Shown piece after piece: positions 44,759 to 52,938 of a stretch of DNA of 64,000 nt. The DNA lies in NCBI RefSeq assembly GCF_000826655.1, contig NZ_JXJO01000001.1, forward strand, positions 154,576 to 218,575, read 5' to 3'. This DNA comes from Psychroserpens damuponensis. Its GTDB lineage: Bacteria; Bacteroidota; Bacteroidia; Flavobacteriales; Flavobacteriaceae. The notes beneath the pieces were generated by a model, which was given only the letters and a program-made list of their open reading frames with translations, was not told where the DNA came from and did not search any database. The stretch's first letter is position 1. Each line of letters opens with the position of its first letter. Both the position numbers and the translations under genes were made by a program.

Positions 44759-44788
44759 AAAAAGCTGTCTTTACCAGACAGCTTTTTT
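44759..44788. terminator. Strong bidirectional intrinsic terminator
   Basis: A perfect 12-bp stem (44759-44770 and 44776-44787) around a 5-base loop, with a run of A on the left and T on the right, so it has a U tract in both directions. On the minus strand it follows the epimerase gene by 28 bases. It separates the first five genes of the locus (export, kinase, initiation, uronic acid) from the ABC exporter and later genes. Confidence 0.88.
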
Positions 44789-44815
44789 AATAAAAATCAA
44801 TATTAGTTTTTATAA

Positions 44816-45796
44816 TTAAGATGTAAACGAATCCCAAGTAATTTTTAATCCTTCTCTCACTGTAAATTGCGGCTCGTAGCCTAAAAGGTTATTTGCTTTT
44901 GAAATGTCTGCCAACGAATCTCTTACGTCTCCTTGACGTTCGGGTCCATAAATAACATCTAAATTAGAATTTGCAGAATCTTTAAGTGAATTCCATAAAT
45001 AATTAATAGTTATTCGTTCTCCACAAGCAACATTGAACACTTGATTTTTAGCTTCTTTTGAAGCAAAGAAACCTTTCACATTGGCTTGCACTACATTGTC
45101 TATATATGTAAAGTCTCGTGTTTGTCCTCCATCACCATTAATTTTAGGAGATTCCTCATCTTTAAGCGCTTGCATAAATAATGGTATTACTGCTGCATAT
45201 GCTCCATTAGGACTTTGTTTTGGTCCAAACACATTAAAATATCTAAAGCCTATAACATCTGTGTCATACGTTTTTCCGAAGACATCTGCATACAACTCGT
45301 TTACATATTTAGTCACTGCATATGGTGATAAGGGTTTACCAATAGTATCTTCAACTTTTGGCAAGGTTTGACTATCGCCATAAGTAGAGCTAGACGCTGC
45401 ATATACCATACGTTTTACAGTTGTAGAGTCTTTTAAAGCAATCATCATATTTAAAAACCCAGATATATTCACCTCATTGGTTGTTGCTGGATCATTTATA
45501 GAACGTGGCACCGAACCTAAAGCTGCTTGATGAGAGACATAATCTATATCTTTCATAGCATCTTTACAGGTTTGCAAATCTCTAATATCGCCTTCAATAA
45601 GCTCAAAAGCAGGATGATCATGAAACGCTGTTAAATTATACCTGTGACCATTAGAAAAATTATCTAAGACACGTACTTTTTTAGCGTTATATTTTAAAAG
45701 GTATTCCACAAGGTTAGACCCTATAAATCCTCCTCCTCCAGTGATTAAAAATGACAACTGGCTTAAATCTTGATTGTGATAATTATTTTCGTACAT
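44816..45796 (-). CDS. UDP-sugar 4-epimerase (WbpP/TviC-like)
   Basis: A 326-residue extended SDR protein. NAD-binding FLITGGGGFIGSNLVEYLL (about 16-34), active-site AASSSTYG and YAVTKYVNE (Tyr159, Lys163), and the substrate block RYFNVFGPKQSPNGAYAAV match the UDP-HexNAc 4-epimerases WbpP and TviC. With the dehydrogenase upstream it would turn UDP-GlcNAc or its uronate into the galacto form. The start overlaps the dehydrogenase stop by one base. The pairing and the blocks are good evidence; the exact substrate order is inferred. The operon segment ends at the terminator at 44759-44788. Confidence 0.88.
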   Translation of the reverse strand: MYENNYHNQDLSQLSFLITGGGGFIGSNLVEYLLKYNAKKVRVLDNFSNGHRYNLTAFHDHPAFELIEGDIRDLQTCKDAMKDIDYVSHQAALGSVPRSINDPATTNEVNISGFLNMMIALKDSTTVKRMVYAASSSTYGDSQTLPKVEDTIGKPLSPYAVTKYVNELYADVFGKTYDTDVIGFRYFNVFGPKQSPNGAYAAVIPLFMQALKDEESPKINGDGGQTRDFTYIDNVVQANVKGFFASKEAKNQVFNVACGERITINYLWNSLKDSANSNLDVIYGPERQGDVRDSLADISKANNLLGYEPQFTVREGLKITWDSFTS

Positions 45797-47088
45797 TATA
45801 ATCTAGCGTCTGTTGTATGTTTAGGTAATAATGATTTTACATCAAATATGATGCAGGTCTCAGATTTTAGGTTCTGTAAATCTAATTTCAAAAATTCATC
45901 ATGAGATACTGCTAAAACAATAGCATCATAATCTGGTTTTAATTGCGTTTCTTTATCTAATAAACCAAAACCATATTCATGTTCAACTTCTTCTTTGGAT
46001 GCCCATGGATCATAAACATCGACGTTTACATTATAGCTTTCAAATTCTTCTATGATATCTATAACTCTAGAGTTTCTAATATCTGGACAATTTTCTTTAA
46101 ATGTAATCCCTAAAACAAGCACGTTAGAACCTTTGATTCTTGCGCCTTTTTGAATCATCATTTTTACAGATTCTTGTGCTACATAACTTCCCATACTATC
46201 GTTCATCTTACGACCAGCCAAAATAATTTCAGGATTATACCCAGATTCGATAGCTTTTTGAGCTAAATAGTAAGGGTCAACACCTATACAATGCCCTCCA
46301 ACTAAACCAGGAGAGAAATTTATAAAATTCCATTTGGTACCTGCAGCTTCTAAAACAGCTTTGGTATCTATATCTAATATTCTAAAAATTTTAGATAACT
46401 CATTTACAAAAGCAATATTTATATCTCGTTGCGAATTCTCAATAACTTTAGCCGCTTCGGCAACCTTAATTGATGGTGCACAATGTGTTCCTGCTGTTAT
46501 GATAGATTTATACAAATCATCAATAACCACTGCTATTTCTGGGGTTGATCCAGAGGTTACTTTTAATATTTTTGTAACGGTATGTAATTTATCGCCAGGA
46601 TTGATACGTTCTGGAGAATAGCCTGCAAAAAAATCTTGATTGAATTTTAATCCTGAATGTTTCTCTAAAATTGGTACGCAGATATCTTCTGTTGCACCTG
46701 GATATACAGTGGATTCATAAATCACTATATCCCCTTTTTTTAAACCTTTAGCAACACTTTCACTAGCTTTAATTAACGGTGTAAACACAGGCCTTTTCAG
46801 CTCATCTGTTGGTGTTGGCACAGTAACAATATACACATTTGAGTCTGCTATTTGATTGGTATCATTTGTAATGAATAATCCTGTGCTAGCATTTGGATTT
46901 GTTGTAAGTACAGATTTTAAATGGTCATCTTCAACTTCTAATGTTTTATCAATACCATCGTTTAGTTCTTTGATTCGTGTTTCATTGATATCAAATCCTA
47001 TTACCATATATTTTTTGGCAAATTCTACTGCCAATGGCAAACCTACATATCCTAGTCCTAGTATTGTAATTTTTTTACTTGTATTCAT
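45796..47088 (-). CDS. Nucleotide-sugar dehydrogenase (WbpO/TviB-like)
   Basis: A 430-residue protein of the UDP-glucose/GDP-mannose dehydrogenase family: NAD-binding ITILGLGYVGLPLAVEFAKK (8-27), central YESTVYPGATEDIC, and the catalytic Cys267 in LVGGHCIGVDPYYLA. The opening and spacing fit the TviB/WbpO group that oxidises UDP-HexNAc at C6 to the uronic acid, using two NAD. It is followed directly by the epimerase, as in the Vi antigen (TviB-TviC) and WbpO-WbpP systems. The product is therefore likely UDP-HexNAcA, a negatively charged residue of the glycan. Confidence 0.92.
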   Translation of the reverse strand: MNTSKKITILGLGYVGLPLAVEFAKKYMVIGFDINETRIKELNDGIDKTLEVEDDHLKSVLTTNPNASTGLFITNDTNQIADSNVYIVTVPTPTDELKRPVFTPLIKASESVAKGLKKGDIVIYESTVYPGATEDICVPILEKHSGLKFNQDFFAGYSPERINPGDKLHTVTKILKVTSGSTPEIAVVIDDLYKSIITAGTHCAPSIKVAEAAKVIENSQRDINIAFVNELSKIFRILDIDTKAVLEAAGTKWNFINFSPGLVGGHCIGVDPYYLAQKAIESGYNPEIILAGRKMNDSMGSYVAQESVKMMIQKGARIKGSNVLVLGITFKENCPDIRNSRVIDIIEEFESYNVNVDVYDPWASKEEVEHEYGFGLLDKETQLKPDYDAIVLAVSHDEFLKLDLQNLKSETCIIFDVKSLLPKHTTDARL

Positions 47089-47090
47089 TT

Positions 47091-47678
47091 TCAGTTAAGT
47101 ATAGATTTAGTAATAAGTTTCAAATCTAAATAAAAACTCCAATTCTGCACATATTTTTTATTGATTTCAACCTTATCTACCCAAATAATCGTTCTATTGT
47201 ATTTTTCTGGGTCATTTTGTTGAGCAAGAATACCTTCTTCGCTTTTATATTTTAATGTAGCCGGTCCAGTAACGCCGGGTTTCACTTTTAAAACAACGCT
47301 ATCTTCTCCAATTAATGTATCTGCAAATCCCTGAACATCTGGCCTAGGTCCAACAAAACTCATATTTCCTATTAAAACATTAAACAATTGAGGAAGTTCA
47401 TCCAACTTCGTACGTCGTAAAAACTTACCTATACGAGTTGCACTTTTACTAAGATGTCCCAAATTATGAACTTCTTCTTTAAGAGTTCTTAATTTATATA
47501 TCTTAAATAGCTGACCATGCTGCCCTACTCGTTGTTGCGTGAAAATACCATATGTTTTGGTGTCGAATGTTGCTATTAAAATTAGAACAAAAAGAGGCGC
47601 AATACATAACGGAAACAACATTAGAGATAATAAAAAATCAAATATACGTTTCCAAAAAAGTTGCTTTTTAGAGATCAA
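47091..47678 (-). CDS. Small polyprenyl phosphosugar transferase (PglC-like)
   Basis: A 195-residue monotopic sugar transferase. One hydrophobic reentrant segment (about 10-33, LSLMLFPLCIAPLFVLILIA) is followed by the PF02397 core: FTQQRVGQHGQLFKIYKLRT, RRTKLDELPQLFNVLIGNMS with the Asp-Glu pair, and VGPRPDVQG. This minimal form starts lipid-linked synthesis with a HexNAc or diNAc-bacillosamine phosphate in PglC. It is the second initiating enzyme of the locus, besides the long one at 7285-8679. It is one base from the kinase gene and two bases from the dehydrogenase gene. Confidence 0.9.
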   Translation of the reverse strand: MISKKQLFWKRIFDFLLSLMLFPLCIAPLFVLILIATFDTKTYGIFTQQRVGQHGQLFKIYKLRTLKEEVHNLGHLSKSATRIGKFLRRTKLDELPQLFNVLIGNMSFVGPRPDVQGFADTLIGEDSVVLKVKPGVTGPATLKYKSEEGILAQQNDPEKYNRTIIWVDKVEINKKYVQNWSFYLDLKLITKSILN

Positions 47679-47679
47679 T

Positions 47680-50151
47680 TTAAATCCGTTTTAAAAAATG
47701 TTTTATTTTTGTTAATATAGACATATCCTCTCGCTCATGATATGCATTACCATAAACACCATAACCATAACCGTAGCCATAACCGTAGCCATAACCATAA
47801 TTATGGTTTGTTTTATGTTTATAGAAGTTCAATACAAAACTAATATTTTTGACCTCTCCAGTTCTATATTTAGCGTTAATTAAGGCTAACATGCCTTTTT
47901 TGGTATAGTCTAAACGCACCATAAATATGGTAGCATCTGCATATTGTGTTAATTCAAGTGCATCTGTAACCAAACCTAAAGGAGGCGTATCCAACACAAT
48001 CATATCATAATCTCTTCTAAGTTGATCAATTAAAATTTTCATTTGATCACTCATAAGTAGTTCTGATGGATTTGGAGGAACAGGTCCAGATGGGACCACA
48101 TCTAAATTTTCAATATGTGTTGTATATTTAACCTCATCAAAACTACTTTCGCCAATTAAATAATTGACAACACCTTTATCATTGCTAATATCAAAATCTC
48201 CAAAAATTTTCGGTTTTCGTAAATCTAACCCTAACAAGATAGTCTTTTTACCTGACAACGCATATACAGTTGCGATATTTATAGAGCAGAAGGTTTTACC
48301 CTCACCACTTACTGATGATGTGACCATAAGCGTTTTCCCTTCTACCTTACCTTGTCTTTTATATAAAAACTGCAGACTAGAACGTATTGCCCTGAAAGAC
48401 TCAGCCACCGCAGACTTTGGTTTTTCAAAAACAATTAAATTGTTTTTGTAATTATATTTACCCAGCAGTCCTAAAATAGGGATTTTAGAAAGTTGCTCAA
48501 CCTCATCAGATCCGTGAATAGTATTATCTAATAAAAACAAGACAAAAATCAAGAACAAGGGAATAAAAACACCTAACATTAAAGCCATCATGTAATTAAG
48601 CGTCTTGTTAGGCCCTATACGACCAACTCCTATATCTTTAGCCTCATCAATCACCGTAATGTCAGATATATTAGCGGCTTTAACAATAGCCGCTTCACTG
48701 CGTTTCACCATATAAATGTTATAGGCTTCTTGACTAATATCTAATTTTCTTTGAATTTTAAGATATTCTTGTTGATCCTCAGGTAAGCCAATAAGTTTTG
48801 CCTCTAAATTCGCAATATTGCGATTTAATGTTGACAATTGTATCCTTATTGTTTTTTTCGTTGCACTTATTGTCTCTAACAATACATTTTTTTCAGCATC
48901 AATACGTCTGTCTAAATCTTTAAATAACTCAGAGCCTTCTTTAGTAGTATATTCAAGATTCTGACGCTCTGCCGCTAAAGCAATTATTCTTCCCACACTA
49001 GACAAAATATTATCTTCTTGAATACCCACACTTGTAGGTGCTGCAATTTCGGTATAATTGGTTTTGGTTTTTAAATAACTTTCTAAGTTATCAAGGTAAG
49101 CTAATTTTGCGTTTTCTTGCTCTTTAGTAACGTCGTAACCTCTAAGTTGCCCAGAAATTTGTGAAATCTCTTCGGAAACATTAAACACTTTATTCTTTCG
49201 TCTAAATTCATTCATTTCATCTCCAAAACCCTTAAGATCAACATTAACCGCTGCAAGACTACTATCAATAAATTTTATAGTATTTGTAGCGTACAAGTTT
49301 TTACGCTCTAACTCTAACTTACTTAAAATTGCTGAAGTTGCATTTAAATAATCTACAATTTTAGCTTTATTATTCCCTGCCAATTGCAACTTTAAAATAG
49401 AAGAAGCTGAACCTGCGGCTGGCCCTATAATAATACTTCTTTTATACCTATTCACAATCCCATCAAAATTTAAGAACCTGATGAAATACTCCGTTTGAGG
49501 CTTTAGATTTATATGAGCTTTATATACCAAACGGCCATTTAAAAAAGGAAGATTGATGACATCACCTGTTTTAAACGTTTTCTTAAACACACCCATTGGC
49601 ACATCTACGGTCTCTACTGATTTATCTCCGTACGACTGAGCAGTCTTCCTTTCACCCTCAAATTCGGTAAACACCTCAAATTCAGTATCATTTAAAATTC
49701 TAATCCCTATCGGATAATTTAACACTTGAGGTTTCGATTTGTCAATGATTAAATCAAATGGCGCATTTTTATAGATATCTTCTTTTCTATATTTACCTTC
49801 CCTTAAATATTCCATATAAAACTGGAGCGAATCAACAACAAATTCGTTATGAGTTCTTGTTTGTACTGCAGTAACAATTTTTCCAACCTTACCAGAAACG
49901 CCTCCCCAATTAAATGAAATACTTGTGTTAGCTGTAAAAAAAGGATTTTGATCGTTTTCAATAGAAATTAACGAATCTAATTTATAAACACTTTGTTTTC
50001 TAACGTTAATGTAATATGCAATACCAATAGCAATACCAATAGATATTAATACAAATTTCCAAAGATTTAATATTTTAAATAGGTAGCCTTTAAAATCAAA
50101 ACTTACACGACCAGACTCACTATAGTCAAATTCTTCCTGAGTATTATCCAT
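47680..50151 (-). CDS. Wzc-type polysaccharide co-polymerase / tyrosine kinase
   Basis: An 823-residue inner-membrane protein. Residues 1-50 include the first membrane helix; 60-500 form the periplasmic Wzz/GNVR part with coiled coils (about 300-470); a second helix lies at 518-541. The BY-kinase domain has Walker A SSVSGEGKT (612-620), a Walker A' TILLGLDLRKP (637-647) in which the first Asp of the usual pair is Gly, and Walker B MIVLDTPPLG (717-726). The tail has nine tyrosines (785-804), mostly Tyr-Gly repeats, as phosphorylation sites. It controls chain length and works with the Wza-type lipoprotein three bases upstream. Confidence 0.93.
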   Translation of the reverse strand: MDNTQEEFDYSESGRVSFDFKGYLFKILNLWKFVLISIGIAIGIAYYINVRKQSVYKLDSLISIENDQNPFFTANTSISFNWGGVSGKVGKIVTAVQTRTHNEFVVDSLQFYMEYLREGKYRKEDIYKNAPFDLIIDKSKPQVLNYPIGIRILNDTEFEVFTEFEGERKTAQSYGDKSVETVDVPMGVFKKTFKTGDVINLPFLNGRLVYKAHINLKPQTEYFIRFLNFDGIVNRYKRSIIIGPAAGSASSILKLQLAGNNKAKIVDYLNATSAILSKLELERKNLYATNTIKFIDSSLAAVNVDLKGFGDEMNEFRRKNKVFNVSEEISQISGQLRGYDVTKEQENAKLAYLDNLESYLKTKTNYTEIAAPTSVGIQEDNILSSVGRIIALAAERQNLEYTTKEGSELFKDLDRRIDAEKNVLLETISATKKTIRIQLSTLNRNIANLEAKLIGLPEDQQEYLKIQRKLDISQEAYNIYMVKRSEAAIVKAANISDITVIDEAKDIGVGRIGPNKTLNYMMALMLGVFIPLFLIFVLFLLDNTIHGSDEVEQLSKIPILGLLGKYNYKNNLIVFEKPKSAVAESFRAIRSSLQFLYKRQGKVEGKTLMVTSSVSGEGKTFCSINIATVYALSGKKTILLGLDLRKPKIFGDFDISNDKGVVNYLIGESSFDEVKYTTHIENLDVVPSGPVPPNPSELLMSDQMKILIDQLRRDYDMIVLDTPPLGLVTDALELTQYADATIFMVRLDYTKKGMLALINAKYRTGEVKNISFVLNFYKHKTNHNYGYGYGYGYGYGYGVYGNAYHEREDMSILTKIKHFLKRI
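47758..47799 (-). repeat. In-frame Tyr-Gly tandem repeat in the kinase gene
   Basis: Forty-two bases encode seven Tyr-Gly pairs, built from a 6-base unit with TAT/TAC and GGT/GGC variants and a clearer 12-base period. Slippage would keep the frame and change the number of tyrosines in the regulatory tail of the BY-kinase. Confidence 0.85.
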
Positions 50152-50154
50152 ATC

Positions 50155-50949
50155 CTATAACCTTGTAAATAACAATAGAGTAGTAGTAATTAGAGACACA
50201 ACCGTAGCAATAGTACCCAAAGTTTGTACAGCAGTTTGCCCTGTCCCTATTGATTTTTGAGGTAGTGGTTTAACATAAATAATATCATTAGGCTGAATAT
50301 AATAATACGGTGAATTCATAACCTTAACATTTGTTAAATCAACAGTATGAATTTGTTGCCCTTGTGGATACTGCCTAATAATTTGCACTTCCTTTTTATT
50401 CCCTGTAACGGGTATTTCACCTACATTAGCAATAGCCTCAAAAATATTCACACGATCTTGAAACAAGGTAACTGTTCCTGGTCTTCCCACTTCACCATTT
50501 GCGGTATAACGTAATCCAGACAGTTTAACAGTTATAAAAATGTTTGCAGTCTCTTTGAACTGTTCCTTTAAAAGTTTTTCCTTCAACATCATTTCGATAT
50601 CCTCAACAGTATAACCAAGCACATTAATTTTTCCTAAAGACGGAATTCTTATATTACCATGCAAATCCACTGTAAATCCATCAAAATAAGCACGCTCAGA
50701 GCTAGTTGCATTTAAGTTAACTTCTCCAACGGGATTAAAAATAACCGCATTTTCTTGATCTAAAACCTTTATTCTAATATTTAAAATATCATTAACTTGA
50801 ACACGATATGGTTTTGGTTGCCTTACCATAACTTGACTTGAATCTGTAACCATATCTTTTTGCTGAAGATAAATGGTATCTTTATGAGGTATACAAGAAG
50901 TTGATAATACACATAGTAACAATCCTGTAAACAATAATATTTTATTCAT
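50155..50949 (-). CDS. Wza-type polysaccharide export lipoprotein
   Basis: A 264-residue protein if started at ATG 50949, giving MNKILLFTGLLLCVLSTSC with the lipobox Cys at 19. A longer frame reaches 51000, but the predicted promoter lies inside that extension, so the shorter start is preferred. The mature protein has the Poly_export domain (PYRVQVNDILNIRIKVLDQE), a SLBB-like part (GEVGRPGTVTLFQDRVNIFE) and PNDIIYVKPLP. It ends with a hydrophobic helix (about 240-262), a bacteroidal version of the Wza outer-membrane helix. It is the first gene of the long leftward locus. Confidence 0.92.
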   Translation of the reverse strand: MNKILLFTGLLLCVLSTSCIPHKDTIYLQQKDMVTDSSQVMVRQPKPYRVQVNDILNIRIKVLDQENAVIFNPVGEVNLNATSSERAYFDGFTVDLHGNIRIPSLGKINVLGYTVEDIEMMLKEKLLKEQFKETANIFITVKLSGLRYTANGEVGRPGTVTLFQDRVNIFEAIANVGEIPVTGNKKEVQIIRQYPQGQQIHTVDLTNVKVMNSPYYYIQPNDIIYVKPLPQKSIGTGQTAVQTLGTIATVVSLITTTLLLFTRL

Positions 50950-50971
50950 TTTAACGTTGCTTGTTGCTTCA

Positions 50972-51001
50972 CAAATATAGCTTATCACCATTAATATCAA
51001 A
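50972..51001 (-). promoter_or_regulatory. Predicted promoter of the polysaccharide locus
   Basis: On the minus strand TTTG (50998-51001) and TATATTTG (50972-50979) are separated by 18 bases, close to the Bacteroidota consensus TTTG-N19-TAnnTTTG. Transcription should start near 50965, about 16 bases before the ATG at 50949. It is the only clear promoter at the head of the locus. Confidence 0.65.
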
Positions 51002-51053
51002 ACTATTAGTCGTTTTTTTGAGTAATATCACTTTCTTTGTAAAAAATATTCCA

Positions 51054-52922
51054 TTGAACTACTTAACAGTTGAAAACATATCAAAATCTTATGGCGAATT
51101 AGAGCTCTTTTCAGACCTCTCATTTAGTATTCATAAAGATGACAAAATAGCATTTGTTGCGAAAAACGGAAGCGGTAAAACCTCAATCCTTAATATCCTT
51201 TCAGGTGCAGACACGCCAGACTCAGGCCAAATCGTCATGCGAAACGGGTTACGAATAGCCTTTTTATCGCAAGATCCTCAGTTTGATCCAAAATCAACAA
51301 TTAATGATACTATTTTTTCTTCGGAATCTCCACAACTCAAAATCATTGAGAATTACGAAAAAGCATTACAAAAACCCGAAGATGCTGAAGCCTACCAAAA
51401 AGCATTTGAGCAAATGGATATCCATAATGCCTGGGAATTTGAACTTCAGTTTAAACAAATTCTATCACAACTAAACCTTCATAATCTAGACCAAAAAATT
51501 AGCACGATGTCTGGCGGACAAATAAAACGTCTCGCTCTTGCTCAAGCCTTAATTAGTAATCCAGATTTATTAGTTCTTGATGAACCTACCAACCATTTAG
51601 ATCTAGAAATGATTGAATGGCTAGAACAATACTTCGCCAAAGCGCAATTCACATTATTCATGGTCACGCACGATCGCTACTTCTTAGAACGTGTATGTAA
51701 CGAAATTATCGAGCTAGATCACGGTAAAATGTACAATTACAAAGGTAATTACAGCTATTACTTAGAAAACAAAGAAACTAGAATTGCTCAAGAACAAGTT
51801 GAAACCGGAAAAGCCAAGCAACTCTTCAAAAAAGAGCTAGAATGGATGCGTCGCCAACCTAAAGCGAGAACCACAAAATCAAAATCTCGAATTGATGATT
51901 TTAGCGATATAAAAAAACGAGCACACCAACGTAGAAACGACCATAAGATTGAATTAGAAATCAATATGGAACGTTTAGGTAGCAAAATTGTAGAATTCCA
52001 TAACGTATCAAAATCATTTGATGACCTTGTAATTCTTAAAAATTTTGAATACACATTTAAACGTGGTGAACGCATTGGCATAATTGGAAAAAACGGAACA
52101 GGAAAATCCACCTTCCTAAACATGTTAACAGATGCACTAGAGCCAGATGCTGGCAAAGTCATAGTTGGCGAAACCGTAAAATTTGGATACTACACACAAG
52201 GTGGAATCCATGTTAAACAAGGTCAAAAAGTAATAGACGTTATTAAAGAATTTGGCGAATACATTCCATTAACAAAAGGACGGCAAATTAGCGCCAAACA
52301 ACTACTAGAACGTTTTCTTTTTGACGGAAAAAAACAACATGATTTCGTAGAAAAATTAAGTGGTGGCGAACAAAAACGATTGTACTTATGTACCGTTTTA
52401 ATACAAAACCCTAATTTCCTAATTCTGGATGAACCTACAAACGATTTAGATATTGTTACCTTAAATATTCTCGAAGATTTCCTATTAGACTTTCCTGGCT
52501 GTTTACTTGTAGTGTCTCACGACAGGTATTTTATGGATAAAATTGTAGACCACCTATTTGTGTTTAAAGGTCAAGGTGAAGTTCAAGATTTTCCAGGCAA
52601 TTACACAGATTATCGCGAGTATGAAGCCTCAACTCCTCCAGAAACAAAACCAGAAACGACAACGTCTAATACTTCGGAAAATCAACTAGACCAGAACAAA
52701 GCAGATAAATTAACTTACAACGAACAGAAAGAATACAAAAACCTTGAAAGTAAAATCCGTTCACTAGAATTAGACAAGAAAAAACTGGAAGAAAAATTTC
52801 TAGACGAAAATCTGTCCCAAGAAAAAATCACCGAATTATCTCAACAATTACAAGTCATTATTGATGACATCGAAACAAAAGAAATGAGATGGTTTGAACT
52901 AGCAGAAAAATTAGGACTATAA
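51054..52922 (+). CDS. ABC-F family ATPase (Uup-like)
   Basis: A 622-residue soluble protein with two ABC domains and no membrane part. The start is taken as TTG at 51054, giving MNYLTVENISKSYGELELF, the normal opening of this family; an upstream frame to 50961 would add an atypical 31 residues. Domain 1: FVAKNGSGKTSILN, MSGGQIKRLALAQAL, LLVLDEPTNHLD. Domain 2: GIIGKNGTGKSTFLN, LSGGEQKRLYLC, FLILDEPTNDLD. The interdomain linker is basic, and the C-terminus (about 540-622) is a coiled coil as in Uup. ABC-F proteins act on the ribosome. It is transcribed away from the polysaccharide locus. Confidence 0.92.
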   Translation: MNYLTVENISKSYGELELFSDLSFSIHKDDKIAFVAKNGSGKTSILNILSGADTPDSGQIVMRNGLRIAFLSQDPQFDPKSTINDTIFSSESPQLKIIENYEKALQKPEDAEAYQKAFEQMDIHNAWEFELQFKQILSQLNLHNLDQKISTMSGGQIKRLALAQALISNPDLLVLDEPTNHLDLEMIEWLEQYFAKAQFTLFMVTHDRYFLERVCNEIIELDHGKMYNYKGNYSYYLENKETRIAQEQVETGKAKQLFKKELEWMRRQPKARTTKSKSRIDDFSDIKKRAHQRRNDHKIELEINMERLGSKIVEFHNVSKSFDDLVILKNFEYTFKRGERIGIIGKNGTGKSTFLNMLTDALEPDAGKVIVGETVKFGYYTQGGIHVKQGQKVIDVIKEFGEYIPLTKGRQISAKQLLERFLFDGKKQHDFVEKLSGGEQKRLYLCTVLIQNPNFLILDEPTNDLDIVTLNILEDFLLDFPGCLLVVSHDRYFMDKIVDHLFVFKGQGEVQDFPGNYTDYREYEASTPPETKPETTTSNTSENQLDQNKADKLTYNEQKEYKNLESKIRSLELDKKKLEEKFLDENLSQEKITELSQQLQVIIDDIETKEMRWFELAEKLGL

Positions 52923-52938
52923 CCAATATAGTTAAAGC

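Noticed and set aside
47758..47799. Possible CRISPR-like or intergenic repeat
   Set aside because: The repeat is in frame inside the kinase gene and encodes Tyr-Gly pairs; there are no spacers.
50950..51000. Upstream start for the Wza-type gene
   Set aside because: It lacks a signal peptide at its N-terminus, overlaps the -33/-7 promoter, and the ATG at 50949 gives a standard lipoprotein signal.
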